Position numbers and translations under genes: made by a program. The notes beneath the pieces are model-generated. The model did no database searches and was not told where the DNA came from. It worked only from the letters and a program-made list of their open reading frames with translations. From JBGAPI01 sp044221335 (GTDB lineage Bacteria; Pseudomonadota; Gammaproteobacteria; Xanthomonadales; Ahniellaceae), in NCBI GenBank assembly GCA_044221335.1, contig JBGAPI010000048.1:1-39810 (forward strand): a stretch of DNA of 39,810 nucleotides, given 5' to 3'. Below, in pieces: positions 1-7,629 of this stretch; positions within the stretch are counted from its first letter, which is position 1; each line of letters opens with the position of its first letter.

Positions 1-1303
1 CGAAGGTCGGCGCGTGCAGCCGGCCGCCGTTGCCGAGCGCGGCGTAGGCGGCGGCGAGCTGCAGCGGCGTGGCCGAGAAGCCGTAGCCGTAGGAGATCGT
101 CGCCTTCTCGACCACGCCCCAGCCGCGCGGCTCCGGCAGCACGCCGGCGGCCTCGCCGGGGAAGCCGCTGCCGGTGGTCTGGCCGAAGCCGAAGCGGTGG
201 AACACGTCGAACAGGTGATCGTTCGACAGCTCCAGTGCGATCTTGGTGGCGCCGACGTTGGACGACTTCTGGATGAGGCCGGTGAGATCGACGACACCGT
301 GGTTGCTGACGTCGCGCACGATGTGGTTGCCGACCAGCAGCGTGCCCGGGTTGGTGTCGATCATCGTGGTCGGCAGGAACTTGCCGGACTCGAGGCCCGC
401 GGACACGGTGAACGCCTTCGCGACCGAGCCCGGCTCGATCAGGTCGGTGACGGCGCGGTTGCGGCGCACGTCCTGGCGGCCGCTGGCCTTGGCGTTCGGA
501 TTGAAGGTCGGCCAGTTGACCATCGCCAGGATCTCGCCGCTGGCGACGTCGAGGATCACCATCGATCCGCTGGTGGCCTTGTTCGCGGTCACGCCGTTGC
601 CGAGCTCGCGGAAGGCGAGGTACTGCAGGCGATGGTCGAGCGACAGCTTCAGCTCGCGTCCCGGCTGCGGCTCGCGCACCTGCTCGACGTTCTCGACGAC
701 CTCGCCACGCAGGTTCTGGATCACCCGCTTCAGGCCCGGCGTGCCGGTCAGCCACTCGTTGAACGCGAGCTCGACGCCCTCGGCGCCCTGGTCGTCGACG
801 TTGGTGACGCCCAGCACCTGCGCGAACACCTGGCCGGCCGGGTAGTAGCGCTTGTACTCGCGCTGCACGTTGACGCCCGGCACCTTCAGCGCCATCACCG
901 CGTCCGACACTTCCGGCGCGACGTGGCGACGCAGGTAGACGAACTCCTTTTCGGCGCGCTCGGTCAGGAAGGCCTGCAGCGTGTCGACGTCCATGCCGAG
1001 CGCATGCGCCAGCGCCGGCAGCTGCTCCGCGTCGTCGAGCACCTGCTGCGGCACCGCCCACAGCGAGTCGATCGGGGTCGAGATCGCCAGCGGCTCGCCG
1101 TTGCGGTCGACGATGGTGCCGCGCGACGACGGGATCACCCGATCGCGCACGAAGCGCTGCTCGCCCTGGTCGCGGTAGAACTCGCGGTGCACGACTTCCA
1201 TGTCGATCGCGCGGACGACGATGGCGGTCGCGCCGAGCATCATCGCGACGGCGATCGCGAGGATGCGTGCGCGCGGCTGGTGCGGGACGGTGCGGGCGTT
1301 CAT
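1..1303 (-). CDS. ftsI: Penicillin-binding protein 3 (FtsI), 3' end outside window
   Basis: Division-specific peptidoglycan transpeptidase acting at the septum, inner-membrane anchored and facing the periplasm. About 434 residues are visible. A short cytoplasmic N-terminus and one membrane segment (around residues 12-32) are followed by the dimerisation/pedestal region with an SSRGTIVDRNG motif. The transpeptidase domain follows, with the active-site motif SVAK inside EPGSVAK (S is the acyl-enzyme serine) and the SxN motif SSN in QKSSNVGATK. The KTG motif and roughly the last 150 residues lie beyond position 1, so the gene is cut by the window edge and is not visibly broken. The start ATG at 1303 overlaps the ftsL stop (ATGA), which fixes the start and implies coupled translation. 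Position four of the SxxK motif region reads VAK; the family often has TVK or TMK. The call is secure. Confidence 0.95.
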   Translation of the reverse strand, partial: MNARTVPHQPRARILAIAVAMMLGATAIVVRAIDMEVVHREFYRDQGEQRFVRDRVIPSSRGTIVDRNGEPLAISTPIDSLWAVPQQVLDDAEQLPALAHALGMDVDTLQAFLTERAEKEFVYLRRHVAPEVSDAVMALKVPGVNVQREYKRYYPAGQVFAQVLGVTNVDDQGAEGVELAFNEWLTGTPGLKRVIQNLRGEVVENVEQVREPQPGRELKLSLDHRLQYLAFRELGNGVTANKATSGSMVILDVASGEILAMVNWPTFNPNAKASGRQDVRRNRAVTDLIEPGSVAKAFTVSAGLESGKFLPTTMIDTNPGTLLVGNHIVRDVSNHGVVDLTGLIQKSSNVGATKIALELSNDHLFDVFHRFGFGQTTGSGFPGEAAGVLPEPRGWGVVEKATISYGYGFSATPLQLAAAYAALGNGGRLHAPTF

Positions 1304-1572
1304 CGCGTGACGATCCGCGTTTCGGTCGGCTGCGGTGCGACGAGGCCGAGGCTTTCCGCGGCCATTTTCGCGACACGTGCGTTGTCCGACCAGGTCGCCT
1401 GCTCGATCTTCAGGCGGCCGTACTCGACCTCGAGCTCGTCGCGCTCGTTCTCGAGCGCGTTGAGCTCGACGAACAGGCGGCGGCTCTCCTGGCGCTCCTG
1501 CACCACGCGGATGCCGGACAGCACCGCGGCGGCGGTGAGCAGCAGCAGCACGAGGAAGGACTGCAGGCTCAT
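1300..1572 (-). CDS. ftsL: Cell division protein FtsL
   Basis: Small bitopic divisome protein that works with FtsB and FtsQ to activate FtsWI. The 90-residue product has one membrane segment at about residues 4-21 (SFLVLLLLTAAAVLSGI). A periplasmic heptad-like coiled coil follows (residues about 25-60, rich in E, L and R) and then a short tail. The size is typical of FtsL. FtsL is poorly conserved in sequence, so the call rests on topology plus the invariant position between rsmH and ftsI. Both borders overlap by four bases (ATGA with rsmH upstream and with ftsI downstream), so the three genes form one translationally coupled unit. Confidence 0.9.
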   Translation of the reverse strand: MSLQSFLVLLLLTAAAVLSGIRVVQERQESRRLFVELNALENERDELEVEYGRLKIEQATWSDNARVAKMAAESLGLVAPQPTETRIVTR

Positions 1573-2483
1573 GCCGCCTTCTCCGCGATCCGGAGCACGG
1601 CACTGCGCGAGCGCGGATTGCGCTCGATCTCGGCGTCGTCCGGCTGGATGGCCTTGCCCACCGCGAACAGCGGGGCGACCGCCACCGGCGGCGGTGGCAG
1701 GCCCCGGCGCGGCGCGACCGCTCGCTCGCCGCGGATGAAATGCTTGACCGCCCGGTCCTCCAGCGAATGGAAGCTGATCACCGCCAGACGGCCGCCGCGC
1801 TTGAGGCTCGCCGCCGCCGCGGCGAGGCCGGCGTCGAGGTCGTCGAGCTCGCGGTTGACGTGGATGCGCAGGGCCTGGAAGGTGCGGGTGGCCGGATGCT
1901 TGCCGGCGTCGCTGCGGCCGAGCAGGCGCAGCAGGAGCCCGGCGAGCTCGGCGGTGCGGGTGAAGGGCGTGGTGGCGCGGTCGAGCACGATCGCCTTGCC
2001 GATCCGCCGGGACTGGCGTTCCTCGCCGTAGCGCCACAGCACGTCGGCGATCTCGTCGGCGTCGGCACGCGCGAGGAACTCCGCCGCGCTCTCGCCGCGG
2101 GTCGGATCCATCCGCATGTCGAGCGGGCCGTCATTGGCGAACGAGAAGCCGCGCTCGGCGACGTCGAGCTGGGGCGAGGACACGCCGAGGTCGAACAGCA
2201 CGCCGTCGAGGCCGGCGGCGGTGGCGTCCCAGTCGCCGAGCTCGGCGAAGCTGGCGTGACGCACGGCGACCCGCGAATCCGCGGCAAAGCGCGCCCGGGC
2301 GTCTGCGATCGCCTCGGGGTCCTTGTCCATCACCAGCAACCGGCCGTGCGCCGACAGCCGCGCGAGCAGCGCGCCGGCGTGCCCTCCGCGGCCGTAGGTG
2401 CCATCCAGATAAGTGCCATCCGGACGCACGTTCAAACCCTGGAGGACCTGATCCGGCATGACCGGAACATGTCCACTGTCCAT
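1569..2483 (-). CDS. rsmH: 16S rRNA (cytosine(1402)-N(4))-methyltransferase RsmH
   Basis: S-adenosylmethionine-dependent enzyme that N4-methylates C1402 of 16S rRNA in the decoding centre (formerly MraW). The 304-residue protein shows the family motifs in order: MDSGHVPVM at the N-terminus, the SAM-binding YLDGTYGRGGHA loop, MDKDPEAI, LFDLGVSSPQLD, RGFSFANDGPLDMRMD, RTFQALRIHVNREL and VISFHSLEDRAVK. The frame is open 11 codons further upstream. The ATG at 2483 was chosen because an AGGAG Shine-Dalgarno lies six bases before it and because homologues start close to this HVPVM motif. Its stop overlaps the ftsL start. It is separated from mraZ by about 210 bp. Confidence 0.96.
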   Translation of the reverse strand: MDSGHVPVMPDQVLQGLNVRPDGTYLDGTYGRGGHAGALLARLSAHGRLLVMDKDPEAIADARARFAADSRVAVRHASFAELGDWDATAAGLDGVLFDLGVSSPQLDVAERGFSFANDGPLDMRMDPTRGESAAEFLARADADEIADVLWRYGEERQSRRIGKAIVLDRATTPFTRTAELAGLLLRLLGRSDAGKHPATRTFQALRIHVNRELDDLDAGLAAAAASLKRGGRLAVISFHSLEDRAVKHFIRGERAVAPRRGLPPPPVAVAPLFAVGKAIQPDDAEIERNPRSRSAVLRIAEKAA

Positions 2484-2694
2484 CCCCGCTCCTGGGGGGA
2501 TCGGCCACAACGGCAATCGCGCGCGGGGACCACCGGTCCACGCACGCCTTCGAGGACATCCCCGACCGTCGGGCCGAGTCCATCACCGAACACCACCGGA
2601 AGCCTTCCCCGCTCCGTCAACGCCGATCTTCGTGCGACGAAACCGCCGCCACTGCCGGCTTATCCGTGCCGGGCGTCACCGCCCGACCGGCCCT
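2484..2694. other. mraZ-rsmH intergenic spacer
   Basis: About 210 bp between the mraZ stop and the rsmH start, longer than the usual tight mraZ-rsmH junction. Apart from the rsmH Shine-Dalgarno (AGGAG, about 2490) I see no convincing promoter, hairpin or conserved small reading frame on either strand. Confidence 0.4.
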
Positions 2695-3141
2695 TCAAAG
2701 GTTCAACTCATGCATCTCCGCGGTCACCTGATCCTCGGCGATCGTCTCCCTGATCTTGTCCAGATGACCTTTTTCGTTCCAAAGCTCGAACTTGCTGCCC
2801 ATTCCGACCAGCACGGCGCGCTTGTTGAGACCGGCGGTCTCGCGCTGGCTGAAGGGCAGCTGCAGGCGACCGTTGGCGTCGACTTCGACCGGGGCAGCCG
2901 CACCGACCAGCTTGCGCTGCAGGTTGCGATGCACGGCCTTCGCGGTGGGCAGCGCCATCACCTGGTCGCGCACCTTTTCCCACTCGCCGACCGGAAACAG
3001 CCACAGGGAATCCGGCTCGAACGGGTTGTAGGTCACCACCAGACGGTTGGCCGAGTGCGTGGCCACGGCATCGCGATGGGCGGTCGGAATGGACATCCGG
3101 CCCTTGTCGTCGATGGTGACTGCGCTCTCGCCCTGGAACAT
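2695..3141 (-). CDS. mraZ: Transcriptional regulator MraZ
   Basis: AbrB-fold, ring-forming DNA-binding protein that represses its own division/cell-wall operon. The 148 residues contain two SpoVT/AbrB-like half domains: an N-terminal one with MFQGESAVTIDDKGRMSIP and a C-terminal one with VEVDANGRLQLP, each carrying the DxxGR signature. The length matches the family (about 143-152 aa). ATG 3141 was chosen because the product then begins MFxGE as in homologues, and a GGAG ribosome site sits five bases upstream. Its probable binding sites (TGG repeats with a 10-bp period) lie directly upstream, supporting autoregulation. First gene of the operon mraZ-rsmH-ftsL-ftsI. Confidence 0.96.
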   Translation of the reverse strand: MFQGESAVTIDDKGRMSIPTAHRDAVATHSANRLVVTYNPFEPDSLWLFPVGEWEKVRDQVMALPTAKAVHRNLQRKLVGAAAPVEVDANGRLQLPFSQRETAGLNKRAVLVGMGSKFELWNEKGHLDKIRETIAEDQVTAEMHELNL

Positions 3142-3148
3142 GACGCTC

Positions 3149-3175
3149 CGCCAACTTCTCCCACGAAAAACCACG
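3149..3175 (-). promoter_or_regulatory. MraZ box (three TGG repeats, 10-bp period)
   Basis: On the minus strand three direct repeats begin TGGTT, TGGGA and TGGCG, spaced exactly 10 bp, at plus-strand positions 3171-3173, 3161-3163 and 3151-3153. They lie between the putative -10 element and the mraZ start. This is the arrangement described for MraZ autoregulatory sites (TGGGN repeats separated by five bases). Only the middle copy is a perfect TGGGN, so occupancy of the outer two is inferred. Confidence 0.75.
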
Positions 3176-3192
3176 AAATGTCACTTTTGACC

Positions 3193-3221
3193 ACCTTAGT
3201 GACGCGTGATGGTGGTGTCAA
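3193..3221 (-). promoter_or_regulatory. mra operon promoter (sigma-70 type)
   Basis: On the minus strand a perfect -35 hexamer TTGACA (3216-3221) is followed by a 17-bp spacer and a -10-like TAAGGT (3193-3198). Transcription would start about 3185 and run through the MraZ boxes into mraZ. The -10 matches the consensus only in part. Confidence 0.7.
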
Positions 3222-3656
3222 CGGAAATTCGGGCGGATTTCGTGACTTCGGTTTAGGAAACCGCTGGCTACGTGTCGGCTTCGTGCCTGGACGGAGAGAA
3301 GTGCCCAGTAGAGGCGAGGCGCCTTGGTGGCCGCGTTCTCTCGCTCGCGGGTGAACGATGGGTCCCGGGCTCAGAGCACAGATCGCAGGGCGCTCAGCAC
3401 CAGGCACATGTCAAATGACACAAGGCGCAGGCCACCACGACCCGTCATTGCGAGCGCAGCGAAGCGATCCAGCGCCTTGGCTCTGGTCCCGCGAACGGCG
3501 CAAGGCCCTGGGTTGCTTCGCTGCGCTCGCGATGACGGTCCCCGGGGCAGTGCTGCCCGGACTCGTGAACGCTTGCGACGCGCCCTCCCCGGGCATCCCC
3601 AGCCGCCCCGCCCTGTGCTCCAATCCGACGCACGGCACCCCGGGGAACCCACGTCC
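3222..3656. other. Intergenic region between divergent mra and wsp operons
   Basis: About 430 bp separating divergently transcribed mraZ and the MCP gene. It holds the mra promoter at its left border and a REP-like inverted repeat at 3443-3537. The wsp promoter must lie here but I could not identify a good sigma-70 or sigma-54 match. A short palindrome, TGTCA-N2-TGACA, sits at 3409-3420. No convincing small gene. Confidence 0.5.
3443..3537. repeat. REP-like inverted repeat element, full copy
   Basis: Two 30-nt arms (3443-3472 and 3508-3537) are inverted complements with about three mismatches, separated by about 35 nt. Each arm starts CGTCATTGCGAGC or CGTCATCGCGAGC when read inward. A second, truncated copy with the same outer end appears at 39755 at the right edge of the window. 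The structure is that of a small non-autonomous REP/BIME-like palindrome dispersed in intergenic DNA. It lies between the divergent mra and wsp promoters, so it could terminate or insulate transcription. Confidence 0.75.
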
Positions 3657-5303
3657 ATGCGCAATTCCCACCTGTCCCGCACGCTGACTCTGCTGGTCGT
3701 GATCTTCGGCCTGCTGTTCCTGGTGTTCGGTCTGACCACCTGGCGCACGCTGGAGCAGGTTCGGGTCAAAGGGCCGATCTACAGCAACATCGTGCAGGGC
3801 AAGGACCTGATCGCCGATGTGCTGCCGCCGCCGGAATACATCATCGAGGCCTACCTGCTGGTCTTGCAGCTGGCCGACGAGCCCGATCCGGCGCGGCGCG
3901 GCGTATTGATCTCGGAGGGAAACAAGCGGCGCATCGAATACGAAAACGGCCAGGTGAAGTGGAAGCGCGACCTCGGCGCCACCGACCTCGGCGACCTGAT
4001 GACGGTGACCGCCTACAACCCGGCGATGGAGTTCTTCAAGCTGCGCGACGAGCAGTTCATCCCGGCACTCCAGGCCGGCGACCGCGACAAGGCCCGCGCG
4101 ATCCTGGCGCAAATGCACCAGCGCTACGAGGCGCACCGCCTGGCGATCGATCAGGTGGTCACGATCTCGAAGACGCGCAACGCCACGGCCGAGTCCGACG
4201 CCGACGAGGTGATCGCCAGCCAGTCGCGCACCCTCCTGGTCCTGGCGCTCGCGATCCTCGGCGTGGTCGCGTTCATGGCGGTGTTCGCGCAGCGCACGGC
4301 CGCGCGACTGTCGGAACGCATCCGACTCGCGTCCGCCGTCGCCGGCCGGGTCGCCAGCGGCGATCTCACCACCGAGGTCCCCGCCACCGACGGCGACGAC
4401 GAGACCTCCCTGCTGCTCCGCGCGATCTCGACGATGTCGTCGAGCCTGCGCGCGCTGGTCACCCGCGCCAAGCACGCGTCGATCGAGTTGATGAGCACGG
4501 CCACGGAATTCGCCGCGACCAGCCGCCAGCAGGAGACCACGGTGCAGAGCTTCGGCACCTCGACCAACGAGATCGCCGCGGCGGTGAAGCAGATCAGCGC
4601 GACCAGCTCGGAGCTGCTGGCGACCATGGAGGGCGTCAACGCGGTCGCCGGCCAGACCTCGGACCTCGCGCAGGAAGGCCAGTCGGGCCTGCGCAACCTC
4701 GACACCACGATGGATCGCCTCGCCCAGGCCGCCAACACGATGGCCGCGCGGCTCGCCGCGATCCGCGAGGAGGCCGCCGAGATCACCGGCGTGGTCACCG
4801 CGATCTCGAAGGTCGCCGACCAGACCAACCTGCTGTCGATCAACGCGGCGATCGAGGCCGAGAAGGCCGGCGAGCAGGGCCTCGGGTTCCTGGTGCTGGC
4901 GCGCGAGATCCGTCGCCTCGCCGACCAGACCGCGGTGGCGACGCTCGACATCGAGCAGATGGTGAAGCAGATGCAGACCGCGGTGTCGGCGGGCGTCATG
5001 GAGATCGACCGCTTCGCCGAGGAGGTGCGCTCGGGCATCGGCAACGTCAACCGCGTCGGCGGCCAGTTCAGCCAGATCATCAGTCAGGTGAAGACGCTGT
5101 CGGAGCGCTTCGATGCGGTGAACCACGGCATGCGCAGCCAGTCGCAAGGCGCGCGCCAGATCGGCGAGGCCATGGGACAGCTGATCGACGGCGCGCGGCA
5201 GACCTCGGTATCGCTGCGCGAATTCAACTCCGCCACCGAGAGCCTGCGCGACGCGGTCTCGACGCTGCGCCAGGAGATTTCGCAGTTCAACGTCGGCAGC
5301 TGA
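3657..5303 (+). CDS. wspA: Methyl-accepting chemotaxis protein, WspA-type surface sensor
   Basis: Membrane receptor of a Wsp-type chemosensory array that activates WspE on surface contact. The 548-residue protein has a membrane segment at about 10-28 and a periplasmic helical sensor domain at about 30-190. A second membrane segment at about 192-211 is followed by a HAMP linker (about 212-265) and a long cytoplasmic signalling coiled coil. The hairpin tip (about 387-412: DQTNLLSINAAIEAEKAGEQG) and the following IRRLADQTAVAT, DIEQMVKQMQ and SAGVM segments closely resemble those of Pseudomonas WspA. ATG 3657 is preceded by GGGGAA; the longer open frame upstream runs through the REP-like repeat and is not coding. 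The assignment rests on both sequence and the following wspB-R order. Confidence 0.93.
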   Translation: MRNSHLSRTLTLLVVIFGLLFLVFGLTTWRTLEQVRVKGPIYSNIVQGKDLIADVLPPPEYIIEAYLLVLQLADEPDPARRGVLISEGNKRRIEYENGQVKWKRDLGATDLGDLMTVTAYNPAMEFFKLRDEQFIPALQAGDRDKARAILAQMHQRYEAHRLAIDQVVTISKTRNATAESDADEVIASQSRTLLVLALAILGVVAFMAVFAQRTAARLSERIRLASAVAGRVASGDLTTEVPATDGDDETSLLLRAISTMSSSLRALVTRAKHASIELMSTATEFAATSRQQETTVQSFGTSTNEIAAAVKQISATSSELLATMEGVNAVAGQTSDLAQEGQSGLRNLDTTMDRLAQAANTMAARLAAIREEAAEITGVVTAISKVADQTNLLSINAAIEAEKAGEQGLGFLVLAREIRRLADQTAVATLDIEQMVKQMQTAVSAGVMEIDRFAEEVRSGIGNVNRVGGQFSQIISQVKTLSERFDAVNHGMRSQSQGARQIGEAMGQLIDGARQTSVSLREFNSATESLRDAVSTLRQEISQFNVGS

Positions 5304-5318
5304 GCCGGAGCGCCCGTC

Positions 5319-5765
5319 GTGCAGGCCCTCGCCTTCCGTGCCGGTCCGCATCGTTTCGCCCTGGCGGCGCGCCAGGTGCGCGAGGTGCTGCCACGCACCG
5401 AGCTGCATCCGGTCGCACTGGCGCCGGACGGCGTGATCGGGCTGCTGCCCTACCGCGGCGCGCTGGTGCCGGTGGTCGACCTCGCGCGCATCGTGCTGGA
5501 ACGCGACGCGGCGCCGCTGCGCTCGTCCAGGATCATCGTCGTCGAATGTCGCGACGACGCGGCGCCGCGCCTCGTCGGGCTGCTGGCCGAGGATGTGCTC
5601 GACCTGATCGACGCCCGCGCCACCCAGCCCGGCCTGCGTCTCACCGACCAGGGCTGGCTCGGCGACCACCTCGCCGATGCCGACGGCCTGCCGCAGCTGG
5701 TTGCCGCCGAACGGCTGCTGCCGGCGGCGCTGGCCGCGCTGTTCCGGGCACAGGGCGACGCATGA
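5319..5765 (+). CDS. wspB: CheW-like coupling protein, WspB-type
   Basis: Scaffold protein linking the WspA receptor to the WspE kinase in the cytoplasmic array. The 148 residues form a single CheW domain: an N-terminal beta strand with FRAGPHRFALAARQVREVLP, then GVIGLLPYRGALVPVVDLAR, the characteristic core of coupling proteins, and LLAEDVLDLI near the middle. It starts with GTG at 5319, with a GGAG ribosome site about nine bases upstream, 15 bp after the wspA stop. Its TGA overlaps the ATG of the next gene. It is shorter than WspD and lacks that protein's cysteine-rich N-terminus. Confidence 0.88.
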   Translation: MQALAFRAGPHRFALAARQVREVLPRTELHPVALAPDGVIGLLPYRGALVPVVDLARIVLERDAAPLRSSRIIVVECRDDAAPRLVGLLAEDVLDLIDARATQPGLRLTDQGWLGDHLADADGLPQLVAAERLLPAALAALFRAQGDA

Positions 5766-6991
5766 GCCGTACCGAGCTGATCCGCCGCCTCGGCGAACGC
5801 ATCGGCCTCGATCCGGCCGCGCTCGGAGAGGTGGTGCTGGAACACGCATTCGCCGACGCGCGCCGCGCGCTGGGCCTCCCCGACGATCGCGCGCTGCTCG
5901 AGCGCTGCCTCCGCGACCCCGCGGCCTTCGAACTGCTGATCGGCACCTGCACGGTGCCGGAGACCTGGTTCTTCCGCGCGCCGGAACAGTTCGACGACCT
6001 CGTGCGTTTCGCCACCGGCGAGGCCGCCGAACGACGTCCGTTCCAGGTGCTGTGCCTGCCCTGCGCCAGCGGCGAGGAGGCCTGGTCCGCCGCGATCCGG
6101 CTCGCCGCCGCGGGCCTCCTGCCGGGCCAGTTCAACGTGCTCGGTGTCGACATCGGCGCCGACCTGATCGAGCGCGCGACCCGCGGCCACTACCGCAACA
6201 GCGCGCTGCGCGGACAGTCGCCGCCGGCCTGGACCGACGTGCGCCCCGACGGCTTTTCGATCGATCCCGCGCTGCGGACCGCCGTTCGCTTCCGCGCCGG
6301 CAACGCGCTGGACGGCATGCTGTTCCAGCCGGGCGAGCGTTTCGACGCGGTGTTCTGCCGCAATCTCATCATCTACCTCGACCTGCCGGCGCGGCAGCGG
6401 GTTCTCGACAACCTCTGCCGGGTGATGACCGCCCCGGCCCTCCTGTGCACCGGACAGGCCGAGATCCTGCCGACCATCGACAGCGATTTCGTGCCCTTCG
6501 ATGGCGCCAGCCCGCTGTCCTACCGCTACGACCCCGCGCAGCGCCTGCGGCACCGGCGCGAGTCGATGCCGGCCCCGACGATGCCGCCGCTCGCGCCCCC
6601 GCCCGCCGCGCCGCGCCGCGCGGAGCCCGCGACACCCGCGCGGCCGATCGCTGATGCACCGGCGCGCGGACCGGACCGCAACGAGCGCCGCCGCGCCGCC
6701 CAGGCCGCGGCCGACGATGGCCGTCTCGCCGAGGCGCGCGCCCTGTGTCTCGCGCTGATCGCCGACGACGCCGGCGATGTCGCCAGCCGTCACCTGCTCG
6801 GCGTGATCGAACTCGCCTGCAACGACCTTGCGGCCGCCGATGCCGCGTTCACCCAGGTGCTGTATCTCGATCCGGGCCATCTCGATGCCGCCGAGCTGCG
6901 CGCGGCCCTGGCGCAGCGGCTCGGCGACCGCAGTGGCGCGCGCCGGCTGCGGGCCCGCGCGAAGACCTTGCGCGACCGGGGTGAGGGATGA
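5762..6991 (+). CDS. wspC: CheR-type receptor methyltransferase with TPR tail, WspC-type
   Basis: SAM-dependent glutamate O-methyltransferase predicted to methylate the WspA receptor and sensitise it. The 409 residues comprise an N-terminal helical segment and a CheR catalytic domain (about 1-265) with TWFFR, LCLPCASGEEAW (SAM-binding loop), VLGVDIGADLIERA and FDAVFCRNLIIYLD. A Pro/Ala-rich linker (about 275-315) is followed by tetratricopeptide-like helices (about 320-400: LLGVIELACNDLAAADAAFTQ and LYLDPGHLDAAELR). The CheR-TPR fusion is typical of WspC. The start overlaps the wspB stop (ATGA) and the end overlaps wspD (ATGA). Longer open frame upstream of 5762 runs out of frame through wspA/wspB and is ignored. 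Confidence 0.92.
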   Translation: MSRTELIRRLGERIGLDPAALGEVVLEHAFADARRALGLPDDRALLERCLRDPAAFELLIGTCTVPETWFFRAPEQFDDLVRFATGEAAERRPFQVLCLPCASGEEAWSAAIRLAAAGLLPGQFNVLGVDIGADLIERATRGHYRNSALRGQSPPAWTDVRPDGFSIDPALRTAVRFRAGNALDGMLFQPGERFDAVFCRNLIIYLDLPARQRVLDNLCRVMTAPALLCTGQAEILPTIDSDFVPFDGASPLSYRYDPAQRLRHRRESMPAPTMPPLAPPPAAPRRAEPATPARPIADAPARGPDRNERRRAAQAAADDGRLAEARALCLALIADDAGDVASRHLLGVIELACNDLAAADAAFTQVLYLDPGHLDAAELRAALAQRLGDRSGARRLRARAKTLRDRGEG

Positions 6992-7629
6992 CCGCGGCCG
7001 AGCACTGCTGGCGCCGGATCGGCGTCTACGGCGGCGGCGACCAGAGCTGCGACAAGCTCGCCGAGGTCCTGCACTGCCGCAACTGCCCCACCTTCCGCGC
7101 CGCCGCACGCACGCTGTTCGAACGCGAGGCGCCACCGGCGTCCGTCCGCGACAGCCTGGCGGCGACGGACGCGAGCGCCGGCAGCAGCCTGCTGCTGTTC
7201 CGGCTCGGCCACCAGTGGCTGGGACTGCCACCGACGCTGCTGGTCGAGATCGCGACGGCCGGCGCGATCCGTCGCCTCGCCCACCGCGCCGGGGGACTGA
7301 TCGAGGGCGTGGTCGGCGTGCGCGGCGAATTGCACCTGTGCGTCGCCCTGTCCGAGCTGCTCGATCTCGGCCGTCGCAGCGCCAGCGGCGCTGCCGGCGA
7401 ACGCCTCGTGCTGGTCCGCGGCGCACAGGCGGCCGCACTGGCCTTCCGCGCCGACGAGGTGCGCGGGCTGGTGCATGCGCCCGTCGCCGGCCCGCTGGCG
7501 CCACCGCAGGCGCTGACGACGGCGCTGGCCCGCGTTCTGTCCGGCTTCTTCGAGCATCCGCTCGGCCGGGTCGGCGTGCTGGAGCCCTCCGCGCTGATCC
7601 TGCTGCTGGAGGAGGCCCTGTTCCGGTGA
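6988..7629 (+). CDS. wspD: CheW-like coupling protein with Cys-rich N-terminus, WspD-type
   Basis: Second coupling protein of the Wsp array. The 213 residues carry an N-terminal cysteine-rich module (C7, C21, C30, C33; CWRRIGV and HCRNCP) before a CheW domain (about 65-210) with LLLFRLGHQWLGLP, GVVGVRGELHLCVALSELL and RLVLVRG. The CW...IGV...HCRNCP pattern is shared with WspD proteins and distinguishes it from WspB. Four cysteines spaced C-x13-C-x8-C-x2-C could bind metal or act as a redox switch, but no function is shown here. The start is fixed by ATGA overlap with wspC, and the stop TGA shares one base with the ATG of wspE (TGATG). Confidence 0.9.
   Translation: MTAAEHCWRRIGVYGGGDQSCDKLAEVLHCRNCPTFRAAARTLFEREAPPASVRDSLAATDASAGSSLLLFRLGHQWLGLPPTLLVEIATAGAIRRLAHRAGGLIEGVVGVRGELHLCVALSELLDLGRRSASGAAGERLVLVRGAQAAALAFRADEVRGLVHAPVAGPLAPPQALTTALARVLSGFFEHPLGRVGVLEPSALILLLEEALFR

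Noticed and set aside
2517..2694. Possible small gene in the mraZ-rsmH spacer
   Set aside because: Frames of 60-150 codons exist on both strands but have no ribosome site, no motif and overlap the neighbouring genes.
3409..3420. Short palindrome TGTCA-N2-TGACA as an operator for the wsp operon
   Set aside because: A 5-bp half-site is expected by chance and there is no second copy or mapped promoter to support it.
3411..5849. Very long open frame on the minus strand opposite the MCP and CheW genes
   Set aside because: Its translation is Arg/Asp/His/Ala-rich low complexity typical of antisense frames in high-GC genes, while the plus strand encodes clear WspA and WspB domains.
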